From assembly GCA_950295325.1 (NCBI GenBank), contig OX485808.1:17502527-17566526 (forward strand): a stretch of DNA of 64,000 bases. The letters are read 5' to 3'. The notes under the pieces are model-generated. The model saw only the letters and a program-made list of their open reading frames with translations, was not told the origin of the DNA and did no database searches. Each line of letters opens with the position of its first letter. Position 1 is the first letter of the stretch. Made by a program: the position numbers and the translations under genes. The DNA comes from Polytrichum commune (lineage: Eukaryota; Streptophyta; Polytrichopsida; Polytrichales; Polytrichaceae). Shown here in pieces: positions 33,119 through 44,885 of this stretch.

Positions 33119-36100
33119 CTCCAAACAACTTCAGAGCAATCAATGCTTCACCACTGCTCCTCCTCCATGTGAGATCTCTCCACCTCCAGCTTCATCCTCG
33201 TCAGCTTCACCCCTCCAATTCTCTCTTCTCCCTCCCTCTCCTCTTCTCTCTTCTTCGCTTCTAAACCCTTCCAAAACCCTGAAGGCTTTCAAGAATGCTC
33301 CATGGAGGGTTCCGCAAAGACACATTAGATAGGTCATCTCCACCATAGCCCTCTAAAACCCCCTGGAACTGTACCAGCCCCACAAAGAAAGTTGGAACAT
33401 GCATCCATAGCTCTCGCCATCTCGGATCTTGCTCACATGTTGTGTCTTCATAGAACATGAGCACGATGAATATAGATTATAGCAAGCAATTCTCGCGACC
33501 TAATGAGGGTTACATTTGTAGATGTGTCGCCCACTACGACTTGTAGGAGGGTTAGTCGTGTATTTATTTCATCGATCCTGTAATTCAATATGTAATATGA
33601 GGACACCTTGCTACAGCTTGTACCAATGATTTTTATTTTTGTTTTATCTCATTTCATGTTTTTCATTGGTAAGGTTTAAAAATTCACTTCAGAAGGCACT
33701 CAGTGATATCAAGTTGGGCTTGGAAGAAAAGCAAGGAGAAGGCTCATGACAATACTCAAGTAACCCCTATGTGCCCATTGCTTATTTTGTATGCGGAGAG
33801 TATTATATGTAGTGTGAATACAAAACTAGTTATCACACTCCAAACCATCTCAAATCTAGGGTGGGGTTTTTTGAGCATGGACTACAACATATTTAGCTAC
33901 TATCAACCATTTCATTCTAATAATATTTAATGACGTGCTTTACCTGAGTTTACAGGTTGAATATGCGAAGACAAACATCCACAAGGTATAATTCTAGCAC
34001 CCTGCATAACATATTCCTGGCCCCACTCAACCTGGTCGCTTAGCTAAATAATGTTATGAAGATCTCACACACCGCAATAACTATACCAACACTTTCCAAC
34101 ATCATAACAAATTCTCCAAAAAAAATTTGAAGTGATTTAGCTTCGCTTCATGCCTTTCCCGCTATCATAATACCCCCACCATTTAAGAAAACATATGGTA
34201 GATATAATAGTGACATGGGTGATGTTTCACCCTTAAATGCTTTGGGTGACCACAAAGTGGTCGATTTATGGTCAAAGGGCCAAATCATCAATTTCCGAAC
34301 CTATGTTGGAGATACATCTTTCACAAGATGACTAAGTTAAATCTATAATACATCTTTTAATGTTGAGATTAAGCAAAAGCCCAAAAAATTTATGCCATTA
34401 AGAAATTTGAATATTGAGTGTCCAAAATGCAAACTGAATTCTAGGGATGCTTCAAAGATGTGCTTCTTGTAACTTTTCCCTTTGCAACTTCTTACCTTCA
34501 TAAACACATATTAAGTGAAAATTTGGATGAATTTTTATGCTTACAATATTTCTATTTCTATTTTATCTTTTTTACATGCAAAAAAACACAACTAATCCAA
34601 ATATGGTCCAATCATGTTGATATTTGGGTTATAGCTTCAATATGTTTTTTGCCTACTTATGTAAAATTAAACATTGGAATTTGCACTTCTTGAAGTAAAA
34701 CAAAATTACTCATATGCAATGCTTTGACTTTTAAGAAATGGGCCTTGGCATTTAGGGGCTTAACATTTCCTTTTGTGCGTAAGGGATACATTACTCTAGA
34801 TACCCATTTCACATTTGGACCTGCATGGCTTGTAGAATGGCTCTAGCCCTGGTAAGCCAATGACAAACAACTAGGTGATTGATACAATAGGTCATCACAT
34901 ATACTATGTGATGTTTATCACGTGTACCACCAAGTGTTACCCTTAGCGTATGCCAACCTTGCCCCAACACATATTTAGGACACTTAGGGGGTGTATACAA
35001 GCCCCAAACAATATTATTTTATTCAAGAAATTGACATAATACATGGGACTAATGCCCCCATATTTCATTTCCATGCTTTTGGCAAATACAACAACCACTC
35101 AAAAAATTACCTGGGTTAAAAAGAAGGGATAAGCTTGACACATAATTCTACTGAAACTATTAGTAGATTGTACTTCCAAGGTGTGACTGCAAAGACCATG
35201 GGGTCTGAGGGTGTTGGACAATTCTTGCACACAAGTATTACTTATGATGAAAACATTGCAAACCAAGTCCATTGTGGACATTACCTCTAGTTGATTGAAC
35301 ATCAAAATAAGCACTGAGCCTGAAGTCAGCTTGAAGTTTCCACAAAATAGGCTGGAGAAGTTCTAGTTTAGTGGGACCCTTTGGCACGCTAGTATGCAAA
35401 AAAATTGCAACATAAACTTTTGGAAATGCTCGAGTTTTCATTAGGTGCAAACACCCACACTAGAAAATGCCACAATTGAGATAGCATCAACCTGCTATGT
35501 TTTCTATCAACTGTTGTGACACCTACACATGGGCCGGGGAGAGTGAAAACAGAGAGAAATACTGCATTTAAAGCCAAATTGACCCCTAAACTAGGATCAA
35601 AAAACCTAAATTAAGCCAATGAAACCAAATCAGCATGAAAGAACAAGAAGCATTGGAAGGGCAAGTTCTCACCACACCTACACATCTCTTGGTTTATGGA
35701 TATTCTATATAAACTGCAATACTCTGAATCTCTGCCAGAAGGCAATGTAAAACTAAATCACTGAATCCATTGCACAAGTCTCTTCCACTGGCTTAAATAG
35801 AACTCTGCTGATATCAGACACACAGATGTATCCAGACCTCTGGGAAATGAGAAATTGCTATTTATTTCTCTACAAGTAACCGACTCTCTTTACAAATCCT
35901 CAGGAATACCTTGATTGATTCTACCCTGCTTTCTGGCAGCCATTCATTATTTGTAGTGCCACTCAGAATGGAACTGTTGTGAATGAGGTCTGTTCTTTAT
36001 TTCTATAATCCCTATGTCATCCTGTATTCTGACACTAAAAACAAAATTGAGCCAGGTCACAATTTCAGCCATACAACAAAAAGACGGCCTCTTATGAGCC

Positions 36101-36504
36101 CATATCAATGTGCTGACCCATTAAGGAGGTTTAAAGATCTGCAGTAGGAAATTTGATTTGTTACAATGTCAGGCAGAAAAGCCTTATTCTCACTACCTAC
36201 ACGGTGATTGCTGAAATCATAGCTGATGCTGCATCTGAGATTCTCTCATGTTCCTTATTCAAAATCTGCACCCCACCAGAATTCACATCATCAGACAATC
36301 ATGTTAACCTACCAGATTTCCAAGTAAACAAATGCTTCAAGACAAATGCTAAGAATCCTGAATGTTGTGGCCTTAAGATTATGATTTTCAGAAAAAAATT
36401 AAAACCAAAATATTCAGGTCAATTATCTTCAATCAAACTCTATGTATACAGAACATCATAACAAACTACCATCAACAGTCCCTACATCTGAACTAAATCA
36501 ACAA
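33119..36504. other. Spacer between small gene and RPN8
   Basis: The first 300 bases are GC-rich and should be the promoter of the small gene. They include open frames on both strands, such as a Ser/Pro-rich plus-strand one at 33072-33332 that imitates a transit peptide but overlaps exon 1 antisense. The rest is AT-rich without a supported gene. TTTATT at 35997-36002 (AATAAA on the minus strand) could serve RPN8, about 500 bases past its stop. Confidence 0.45.
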
Positions 36505-39500
36505 TCAAGGCAAATAAGAAAGCCATGGAAGCACAATGTGAACCTTGTTATTGATGAGATTGTGTAGTGCAATAACACTTCGGATAAGTGATGATAAATA
36601 AATCACCAACATCATGTCATTTGTTTTCACTGCAAGAGGAACAATATGTCAGCTTAAATCACATTGCGAAGCTGACACTAGTGACAGAAATCTTTCTGGA
36701 CTTTCATAACCAGAACAGTCCTCTCAAGATGTGATATGTCCTTACAATGTCATTGACTTTTTCAATGATGTTTTTCCAATTATGCTTGATATTTCAAAGA
36801 CTCCTTTCAGCTCTCATTCACATAAAGTTGCCCACAACTCAAAATCCTTAAAATTAAGAACCAGGAGACATATGGCATCTGTACTTCAAAGAGTAAGTAT
36901 TCAAAAACTGGAGGTTCACAAGTTTCTAAGATGAAGGGCTTAGGGAGTGAGAGATGACACCAACCCACGCTTCATCCTTGATCAAAGCCGCAAACTCATG
37001 TGTAAACCCGAGGCATTTACAGAGCATGGCTAAGGGACAACACCAACTGCCTCCTTATAAAAGGATTTGAACTATAAACACGCTAAGCTTCTTGACATGC
37101 TATTAATAACTGTGTTAGAGACTCACCAGCAAAAGACTTCACAAGCTCCTGTACATTGAGATTAGGTAGCAGATTGAATACATCCTGCTCACAGGACAGA
37201 GGCCAACCATTAGCACAATTAGACCGTCTCCACGTAAAATCACACATGGTATTCCCTCCACACTAGCATATTTTTGCTTTCCTAGTACAAATAAAGAAAG
37301 CTTCCATCAGTTAGTTCCAGCTTACCTGTAGATGGTATAAAATCTCATGATTCAGCGGTAACCGCCCTTCCACTACAAGCTCAAGATAAGCATGGATCTC
37401 TTTCAACCGTGCCTCCAAACCCTTCAATGCCACCAACTTTCCTCCAACCTTTATACCAATAAAAATAAAAATAAAATTAATAACACCACAAATCTTGCAG
37501 TCATGTTTAAAAATTCAAACCTGAAAGACGATAGAATGATCACTCCCAAACTATTGAAAATACTACAAAAAATAGCAGATCACTTCCATGAACATAGTCA
37601 AGATAATATGATGTATACAGACTACTCCATTACCTCTGTAGCAAGAGTGCTGATTGTTGCATCCTTTACATCTCTTAAAAGATGCTCAACTCCTGTATAG
37701 ATAAAAGAAAGCAATAGACTGTCTCGTTAATTTCTTGATTTCACCTATACATAGTCCTCAACAACTCCACCTCAAAATCCGTTTTTAAAGCACAAAGATA
37801 AAAACTCCCTGTACTAGTCAAACTTCTATTCACAAAGCAAAAAAATGTTCTTTCAGCACTAGTCACTGTTATAGCTTTCAAACTACAGAAAAAGCAATTT
37901 AAGACCTCCAGTTGAGCACAATAGCACTACACAGAAATTGCTAAGAAACTACACACTAGAAATTACACTTATGCACTCAAAGTGCCAAATACCAAAACAA
38001 AAGTAGATTCTGAAATGCCTACATCAAGTAACCATTGGCATTTCAAAGCTTGATCCAACATCATGTTTCTTAGACACTTTTAATGAGACAATCCTCAGTT
38101 TGAGATGTGCAATACCAATTTCCTCTGCTTCATAAGCCCCAATTTCAGATGCAACATGCACAAACGCCTTTTGACTTTTTTGTGTACCATCCTGCAGGCA
38201 GTTTCATGACTACATCAGTTCAGTGTACTCTCACTATGATTTGCGACAAAGCAAGATGCAAAACACCTGATATATTGGCATTTTGTAAGCCAATGAGCTC
38301 TAACTCATGGACAACGAACATCATAACATTGACCCAAACACACTCCAGAGCTCTACAGCTTTGAGCCATTGCTGTGAACTCTTGCTAAAACAATAAAATC
38401 AAAGTAATTATGAATATCAAAGATACACACCTCTTTGACTTCCTCGACTGCATAATAAGCCTTGGTAGGAATACCAAGCTCTTTTGGTTGAACATCGATG
38501 ATGACCAGAACTGGATTTGGAGCATAACTGCGATGGAGCATTCAACTTCAAAATATCAATGCAACGCCCGCCAATTGCAACAACGTTCACGGCTTCCCAT
38601 CTGGACTGGGCGAACTGCTCATCCACACAGAAGATAAAGTGCATGTACTGTGAGAATGAATAGGAGAGAAATTTACTCACTCGCGGAATAGTTCATGAAT
38701 GTCAAGGTCATTCTCCCTAAGCTTTGGTCCAGTGCTGTACCACCCTATCACATGCTCCTTGGCTGTTGAGTCATGGAGAACGTTCAAAGTATCAGAATGC
38801 AGTCCCACTAAATATGGAACCAATTCAAAATATCTGTCATTAAGCTGGAGTTAAGAACACCCACAGGCTTCAATATTATTACAGCAGCTGTTTACGCATT
38901 TAGAGTCACACTCAGGACAGAGGCAGAAAATACCCTTACCATTGATCCTCTTGAACATGTCAAACATGGCTTCATGGTAGTTGTGATCCAAAAACCAAAT
39001 GCTGGCATCCTTGTCATCTTCCTCGAATGGCACTATACAATGTCACCATTCCCAACCATATCCCATATAATTTTCTCAGAACCAAGAACGTGATGGCATT
39101 GACGAATTCATATTCCTCCAAAAACATAAGGTGAGCAGGCCTTAAATGAACACTTTAAGCTCTGCACCCACTTCTTGTAGGATATGAAGTGCGTTGTATT
39201 TAGTACGAGATGATTCACAAATCCAAATCATGGCCGTCACCAATTTCCTCATGCACATATCTTATTCATTATCAAAGTGAAGATTCTCAAGGTTATTGAA
39301 TGGTCACATCATATTATGAGCGCGTGGTCCAATCTCCTTTTGGTGTCCGTCCTTAGATCCATACCTAACCAAACACCACTCATACATAGGTGTCTCATGA
39401 CCTAAAGTAACAGAGTAAGAGCGTGCCACAGGAGCGGGACAACTTCCTTGCTACCGCCGGCTTTGTAAATTTTATAAGGTATGTCGGTATACTTGTCCCG

Positions 39501-40160
39501 CCATTTATAACCAAAAACGCTCATTACCCACCGGTTATGATATAGAGGGCCCTCCCTTTGGAAGCTTTGGCCAGGAAAATTTAAGAACATTTACCGAGTG
39601 AAGGCCTCCAAAGAGAGGCACTCTAAAATATAGCCAGTGGACAATGAGCAATTTTAAATTATGAATGGAGGGACAAGCGTGCCGTCATACCTTATAAAGC
39701 CTGTAAAGCCGATGGTAGGAAAAAATTCTGGCCGCTCCCGTGGGGATGCATACCTTACAGCAACAACAAAAAGAAAAACCAGCTAAATTGACTTGTAGAC
39801 CGCAAACCCTAGCTCCAACTCACCATCATACAATTAAACGGCAAAAGCTCTCTCAAACCCCGACCCTTCGCCTACCGGTGGTTCCCCTACCACTAAACCA
39901 ATACAAACAGACATCGTTCACATATATCTGAGCATCAAACACATTCAAATGAAATAAAATCCCTCACCTGCATAGCTGTTGGTAATGTCCACCCGGCCAC
40001 GGAACGTTGAGCCGAGCAGCACTCCGAGAACACGTTTCCTCGTGTCCTTAGCGACTCGGTTGTAGTTGTCTACAATGCTGAGCAGCACCAGCGGATGCAC
40101 CACCACTTTCTCTATCCCTTGCGCCCCTCCTGCCCCCACGCTGGTGCTGATGACGTCCAT
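36505..40160 (-). CDS. RPN8: 26S proteasome non-ATPase regulatory subunit RPN8 (PSMD7)
   Basis: RPN8 is the MPN-domain scaffold partner of the deubiquitinase RPN11 in the proteasome lid. Minus-strand exons are 40160-39968, 39032-38940, 38762-38681, 38527-38431, 38191-38116, 37692-37634, 37448-37326, 37184-37127 and 36629-36505. All chain in phase to 301 residues, against about 308 in Arabidopsis. Diagnostic blocks are [91 protein letters not shown] and [20 protein letters not shown]. The JAMM zinc ligands are absent, as normal for RPN8, so the subunit is catalytically inactive. After HNLINNK the frame reads [12 protein letters not shown] and stops, whereas homologues usually have a charged, Lys/Glu-rich tail. 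A further 3' exon may have been missed or lost. Intron 1 (39033-39967) hosts an inverted-repeat element. Confidence 0.95.
39421..39749. mobile_element. Inverted-repeat MITE in RPN8 intron 1
   Basis: Arms of about 80 bp, 39421-39505 and 39670-39749, are reverse complements at roughly 75-80%. Shared blocks are GGAGCGG, CTACC.(C/A)CGGCTTT, TTTATAAGGTATG.CGG and CTTGTCCC.CCATT. The enclosed centre is about 165 bp. The whole element lies in the intron between RPN8 coding exons 1 and 2. No clear target duplication was seen. Confidence 0.7.
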
Positions 40161-40685
40161 TTCCCTTGATTTACCCCGTGGCTCCTTGTGCAACAAAATT
40201 CAGGTCTCTGGCAGGAGATTGAAGAGAGGAAGTTTAGAGAGATCTTGCAAGTCAGTGGGAGTGAAGAGGTGGATCGTAATTTGCGACAGCGAGGAGTTCA
40301 GTGCCGGGGCGGCAGGTTGGCGATGGTGGTGGTGCGTGGGAAGAGTTTGATTGCGACGAGGCTCTCTCCGACCCTGGGGAGAAGGCTTGGGAAGGCTTCA
40401 TCCATCCATTGAGCCAACCCTCCCATCCGAGGAGGCAGAGCATGGATGAATATATGGATGCACGTGTGGATGAAATCTAGGATGAACAGATTGTCAGAAA
40501 GAGAAGATGCAGTGTTCGCCAAACAACGGGAGCGTGTGATTCAATGAGAAAAGGAATCTGTCGTTGTTGTGGGGCCCTCACTGGTCCCTTTTGACGAGTG
40601 TTATTCTGAAATGGTCACCAAGGTTGTATAATAAGGTGTGTACTATGATACATGAGCCTTTGATGTATGTGAGGTCTATGTGTAT
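40161..40685. promoter_or_regulatory. RPN8 upstream region
   Basis: About 350 bp of GC-rich DNA upstream of the RPN8 start, then AT-rich spacer. The reading frames here (for example minus 40252-40443) have no recognisable domain and look like leader or promoter shadows. I see no certain TATA box or other defined element. Confidence 0.35.
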
Positions 40686-41192
40686 AAGGCCACTTCACAC
40701 ATGAGCCAAGAGCCGTGACCATGAAATTGTGAGAGCCCAAAAGAAAGTGAGTGTCCAAAGGGCGACCCAAGACACCTCCAAAATCATGTAGTGCAGTCAC
40801 GGATCCTCAAGTGTAGTGTTCAGTCATATGTGACCGGGCCCTCAACCAAATGCTATTTCAATGAACTTCTATTCATGAGGGTCCTCACACATGATAAAAT
40901 AGAGTAAATCAACGGATGTGAGTGTTCGGAGTGCCATGGTCTCCCGGTTTGGTGTTCGGCCTACCTCCAAGAGGTGGTTTTTGAAAATAATCCAAGTGAT
41001 CGTGAAACATAATCCATTCGATGTCATGTAGGCATCCATGTAGAATTTATATCCATCTTGCATTCACATACTCCGTTGGTCCCTCGAGTGTAAGTGTGAA
41101 GCGAACTTGGACCGGCTCCGCCTTTTCCACCAATGGCAGTGCTTGAAGTGTAATGGTCACGGGCTCTCAGTCTCATGTGTGAAGTGGCCCTT
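40686..41192. mobile_element. Inverted-repeat element of about 0.5 kb
   Basis: The left end at 40686 reads AAGGCCACTTCACACATGAG, and GAGCCGTGACCAT follows. The right end at 41153-41192 is its reverse complement with small differences (GGTCACGGGCTCT, CTCATGTGTGAAGTGGCCCTT). The arms are about 40 bp around 430 bp of non-coding DNA, in MITE fashion. Flanking duplication is unclear; a TAT next to each end is the best candidate. Confidence 0.65.
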
Positions 41193-41540
41193 ATTTGGTT
41201 CGTTTTTCATGTTCCCCAACTTCTGCCTATTAGATTTACACAACAAAACTTGTGTTGCATTAGCAAATGTATGATGAAACATCTACAAAAACCGGATTGA
41301 CAATTGGGCCTCCCCTTATTTACATATGGTTATCGGAAGTGCATGTTTGTTGATTTCTTAAACAAATACATAGGTCTCCCAATTGTGTTAAGTATCGATT
41401 GTTGAGTAGTTATTGGTATTTGAAGACGTAGTTCAATCTCTTTCAAACATGTGTCTTTATGATGTTTCCCCTTCGACCTTCACCAAACCACATACCAATC
41501 GAATATAGGGGTATGATTATGAAAATGAGCCATTTAAGAT

Positions 41541-41886
41541 CTCGGGGGGGGGGGGGGGCAGTGTGTTAAAAAGTTAAGGATATAGGTGCGAACAACCACT
41601 ATTTTATAGGGGGGTATTACTTTCAATTCTCTTCTTTTTTTCACATGCTATCATTATGTAAATTTATACTTTGGGTTAATAGAAAAATGGCTTGCATTAC
41701 TTATAATTCCAAATTACCTATTATTCCATACCCTATAGTACTTTAAAGATGTCCAGTGCCATTTTTGATACCCTATATTACTCTTAAGTCCATTTATAAT
41801 TTTTTGCCCCCATGTTTTTAAAATACCCTATCATTTGTTCGCACGTATATTGCTACTCCAACCAATGACTACCCCCCCCCCCCGAG
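41541..41886. mobile_element. 346-bp MITE with G-run termini and 8-bp target duplication
   Basis: The element starts CTCGGGGG with 15 G (41544-41558) and ends CCCCCGAG with 12 C (41872-41883), so the termini are inverted repeats. Inside, ATATAGGTGCGAACAA near 41580 matches ATATACGTGCGAACAA on the opposite strand near the right end. TTTAAGAT flanks both sides (41533-41540 and 41887-41894), an 8-bp target-site duplication. It contains no gene, so it is a non-autonomous DNA transposon; the 8-bp duplication points to the hAT group. Confidence 0.8.
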
Positions 41887-41894
41887 TTTAAGAT

Positions 41895-42785
41895 CCATCT
41901 ATCTCATGAAGACTTTTCTTAACTTATCTCCAAAGAGGAGGCATGTAACATAAATCAGTTGCTATCAATCATTCCAATCTTATAATATAAGTACCTTACT
42001 TCACCCGTGTTTTCAGCCTAAATATGCCATTGCAATGCTTTGTTATGAGAATAAACATAGTATAATTCTGAATAGAATCTCGCTTATTTCCAACCCCACC
42101 CAGTGTACAAACTCAATTGAATAATGTTATGCCCCGACACAATGTCTGGGAGATTTATGGGTGAAATTGGTTTCCAAGTCCAACCAGTTACATGTTGTGA
42201 TCTTTTGGTTTTCCGCATTAAATTTGAGATGTATTTGATAGATTCCTCTAAAACATTGGTAATTTTCATAAAGCCTTGAACTTCAACCAATTCATCTGAA
42301 ACTACACTAAATAGTCCTATTAGTGTGGGTGAAAAATTAGCATGCAAATAATAAACGTGGACCACATTAATTTTTGTAGTCAAGGTGAAAGTAATATTGG
42401 TCCCAAACCCTGGGTCTTCCCCCAAGTCTTCATGAAGACTTCTAACCAACACATTGAATATTAGTTATAAGAGAAAAGTAGCACAAAATCAAATAATCAT
42501 CCATATTAATTTTCCATAAGAAAATTACTATGATTCATGCTAAGTTTCTACTACAATTTATCATGGGTTGAAAATTAATGTGGTCTACATTAATCAACAT
42601 TATGAAAATTAGCGTAGGCTCTAGAAAATTATTATGGCCCACAGCAATAGGCTTGTATTTAATGTAGCTTCGTTCTTCTAATGAAATTATCTTATTGAAG
42701 TGGCGTATGACATTTTTTTTATCACTATGGTAATTTTTGTAGTGACACTTCTTGTGAATTCATAGGTTTACAATAATTGTCATCC
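41895..42785. other. AT-rich spacer
   Basis: No gene seen. The minus-strand frame at 42084-42452 has no domain and weak coding character. Several variants of the phrase ATTAATGTGG/TCCACATTAA occur near 42360 and 42550-42660, related to the palindromic word found elsewhere in the window. Confidence 0.45.
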
Positions 42786-43239
42786 CAACACTACAAGGAG
42801 AGCACGGAAAAATACTTATACAATACTTATACAATACGGCCAAGAGTGGTCCTTACTATATAATATATGTCCAACTGTGTGAGCCACAATCACCCCCACC
42901 CTTCAATTGCATCTTAGTCCGGGTGGGAGATCATGTGCCACATCCTAAACCTAACATCCTCATAAGCAAGTGCAAATTCAATCCATGTGAAGTGGGAGAA
43001 GTGGTGTGTATAACACCTTTTTATTAACGAAACAAACATTCATAAATGCTTATTCACAACACAATGTCAAAATTCAAGGAATTCCATGCATCCTTGCAAC
43101 CTCTACCTAACGCTACCCTTCCGACCCTAAGGAGAACCAAAGCCTATCACCTATCTCACTAGTCCCTTAACCACAAGCCATTCCCAATGTTGAATTATGG
43201 ACCTTCCGTTCAACCTGCTAGAATCCTCCAACGGTCCCT

Positions 43240-44230
43240 ACCCGAAAAAAAGAAGAAATTCAGTTAACACTCCCTGCCAGTCACACCCATGCAGAGAGAG
43301 TTGCCTCTGCTCCACGCCCCATGAACCATTGGGAATCCTTAGCACCGAACTCACCGCCATGCATGTTGTGGTTGACTATCGCGCAACTTATAATGAATTC
43401 CCCCTTCTCATACTCCTTGCAGATTCTTCAGTCTGTACTTCTGCCCGAGAGTTGCAGCTGGAGCCGTTCATTAATTCTTGCCTCGCTGCACCCCTTCCTC
43501 GGTCTTCTTGGTCATCGAGATTCTCCCCTCCGGCGCATCAACACAACCGCCGAGCAAGTCACTGTGAACTCCCTTCTTCGCAATCTATGATGAGCTTGCT
43601 GAATGGTTCACTGAGCCTCACGTAGTACTGTCGGCCCTTGCATCGCAGACACCTCCTTCACCTGCATCAGAAGCAAAGCTCGGCAGGTTCGACCCCAGGC
43701 AAGGAAACCACCTCACTTCTAGACTCCCGGCGATTGCACCTAGTTCTTCCCTGCTCCGTTCTTGAGTGAGTCCCAGTCCATCCTATCGATGCCCCCTGGT
43801 GCTTGCCTCCAACTCTGTGCTGGAAGCACACGTTCATCCCAGCCTCGGTCTGCACGAGAATCCCTCCTGCAACCTAATCCCCGACGGTGGATATCATTCG
43901 CACTCCTCCACCTCTTCGGCCGAACCATTCAGCACCCGGGGCCAAATTCGTCCGGTTCACCTATCCTAAGTTGCTTCATAGCTGCCAAAGCCATCTCCCA
44001 GCCGCCGCTTGACTGAATCCGCCGCCGCTTTGTGTTGGCCTTCAGTTCCACTTGGACTGTAATCGCTCCATTCCGGTGTTGCTCCCCGAGCGTCGTCCGC
44101 TAAGCTTTTGTGTGAGTGCTCCGGTGAGGAGGATCTAGATGAACCCTCCTTGTTGTCTTCTCTTCCCATAGTCCTCTTCTTCGTTCTGCCTCATTCTTTT
44201 CTTCTCGCAGTGCTCATTCGCATCCCCTCC
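43240..44230. other. GC-rich internal block of the CACTA element
   Basis: Composition shifts from about one-third G+C to clearly above half over this kilobase, then falls again. Open frames exist on both strands; the longest are plus 43197-43625 and minus 44169-43966. None has a domain I recognise. The block is a candidate for captured host sequence, since CACTA elements are known to pick up gene fragments. It could also be a GC-rich noncoding part of the transposon. Confidence 0.4.
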
Positions 44231-44885
44231 AGTGCTTGTTAATGGCGTAGCAATGTAAGTTCACCCGGCCGTCCACTTGTAGCTCTCAAAACTCTTTGGC
44301 CCTTGACAAAAATTCAAAACTACGGCAGGGCTTCCGCCTCCCACCACTGGTCTCCTCTCCTTGCATCCCCTTCAACATGTATAATGAGGTTTTTTCCCTT
44401 GCCTCTCGAGATCCCTCCAAGCTTCTCCTTTTTTTCTCGCGTTGCTCGACATCTTTCGGGCTGTCCGAAAAGAAAAACGGGTTTAGGCCTCTTTACTTGA
44501 CCCTTCCCCTTGTAAGACTCCACTTCTCCATTCCCTTAGTTAATTTTACCTCCCCCTAACTACTTACTTGACCCACCATTAATTCTCCTAGGCCTCTTGC
44601 CTTACATAACTCCCAACTTACCACTTAACTCGATTTAATCTAGACTTTTAACTCCGCACTCCTTTTTACCCTTTTGACTACTCAAGAAAACACAATTATA
44701 AGGTTTTAGTAATTTTTATGATTAAGTCTTTATGTGGGCACAATTTTGGGCTTACAAACTGCAACACTTTTTGCCATAGACATATGTCTGCACTTGTGAT
44801 TGTGTGTTGACTTGTGGATTATTATTGGGTGGAGGGAGAGCGCATAACAACAGAGCCTCGAATCTGGGAGAGAAGAAGAGGAACC

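Noticed and set aside
33072-33332. Ser/Pro-rich plus-strand frame resembling a plastid transit peptide
   Set aside because: It overlaps antisense the well-supported first exon of the 136-aa gene, ends in a stop without a donor, and no mature protein follows.
33261-33464. Minus-strand frame with a faint likeness to the photosystem II psbB REL..PTFF region (plastid DNA insertion?)
   Set aside because: Only a handful of residues agree and the codons do not match plastid psbB; a nuclear plastid insertion would show clear nucleotide identity.
38417-38680. 87-codon minus-strand frame over RPN8
   Set aside because: It is an out-of-frame reading across RPN8 exon 4 and the flanking introns.
43197-43625. 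142-codon plus-strand frame within the CACTA element
   Set aside because: No domain in either orientation; composition follows the GC-rich block. It is kept only as part of the possible captured segment.
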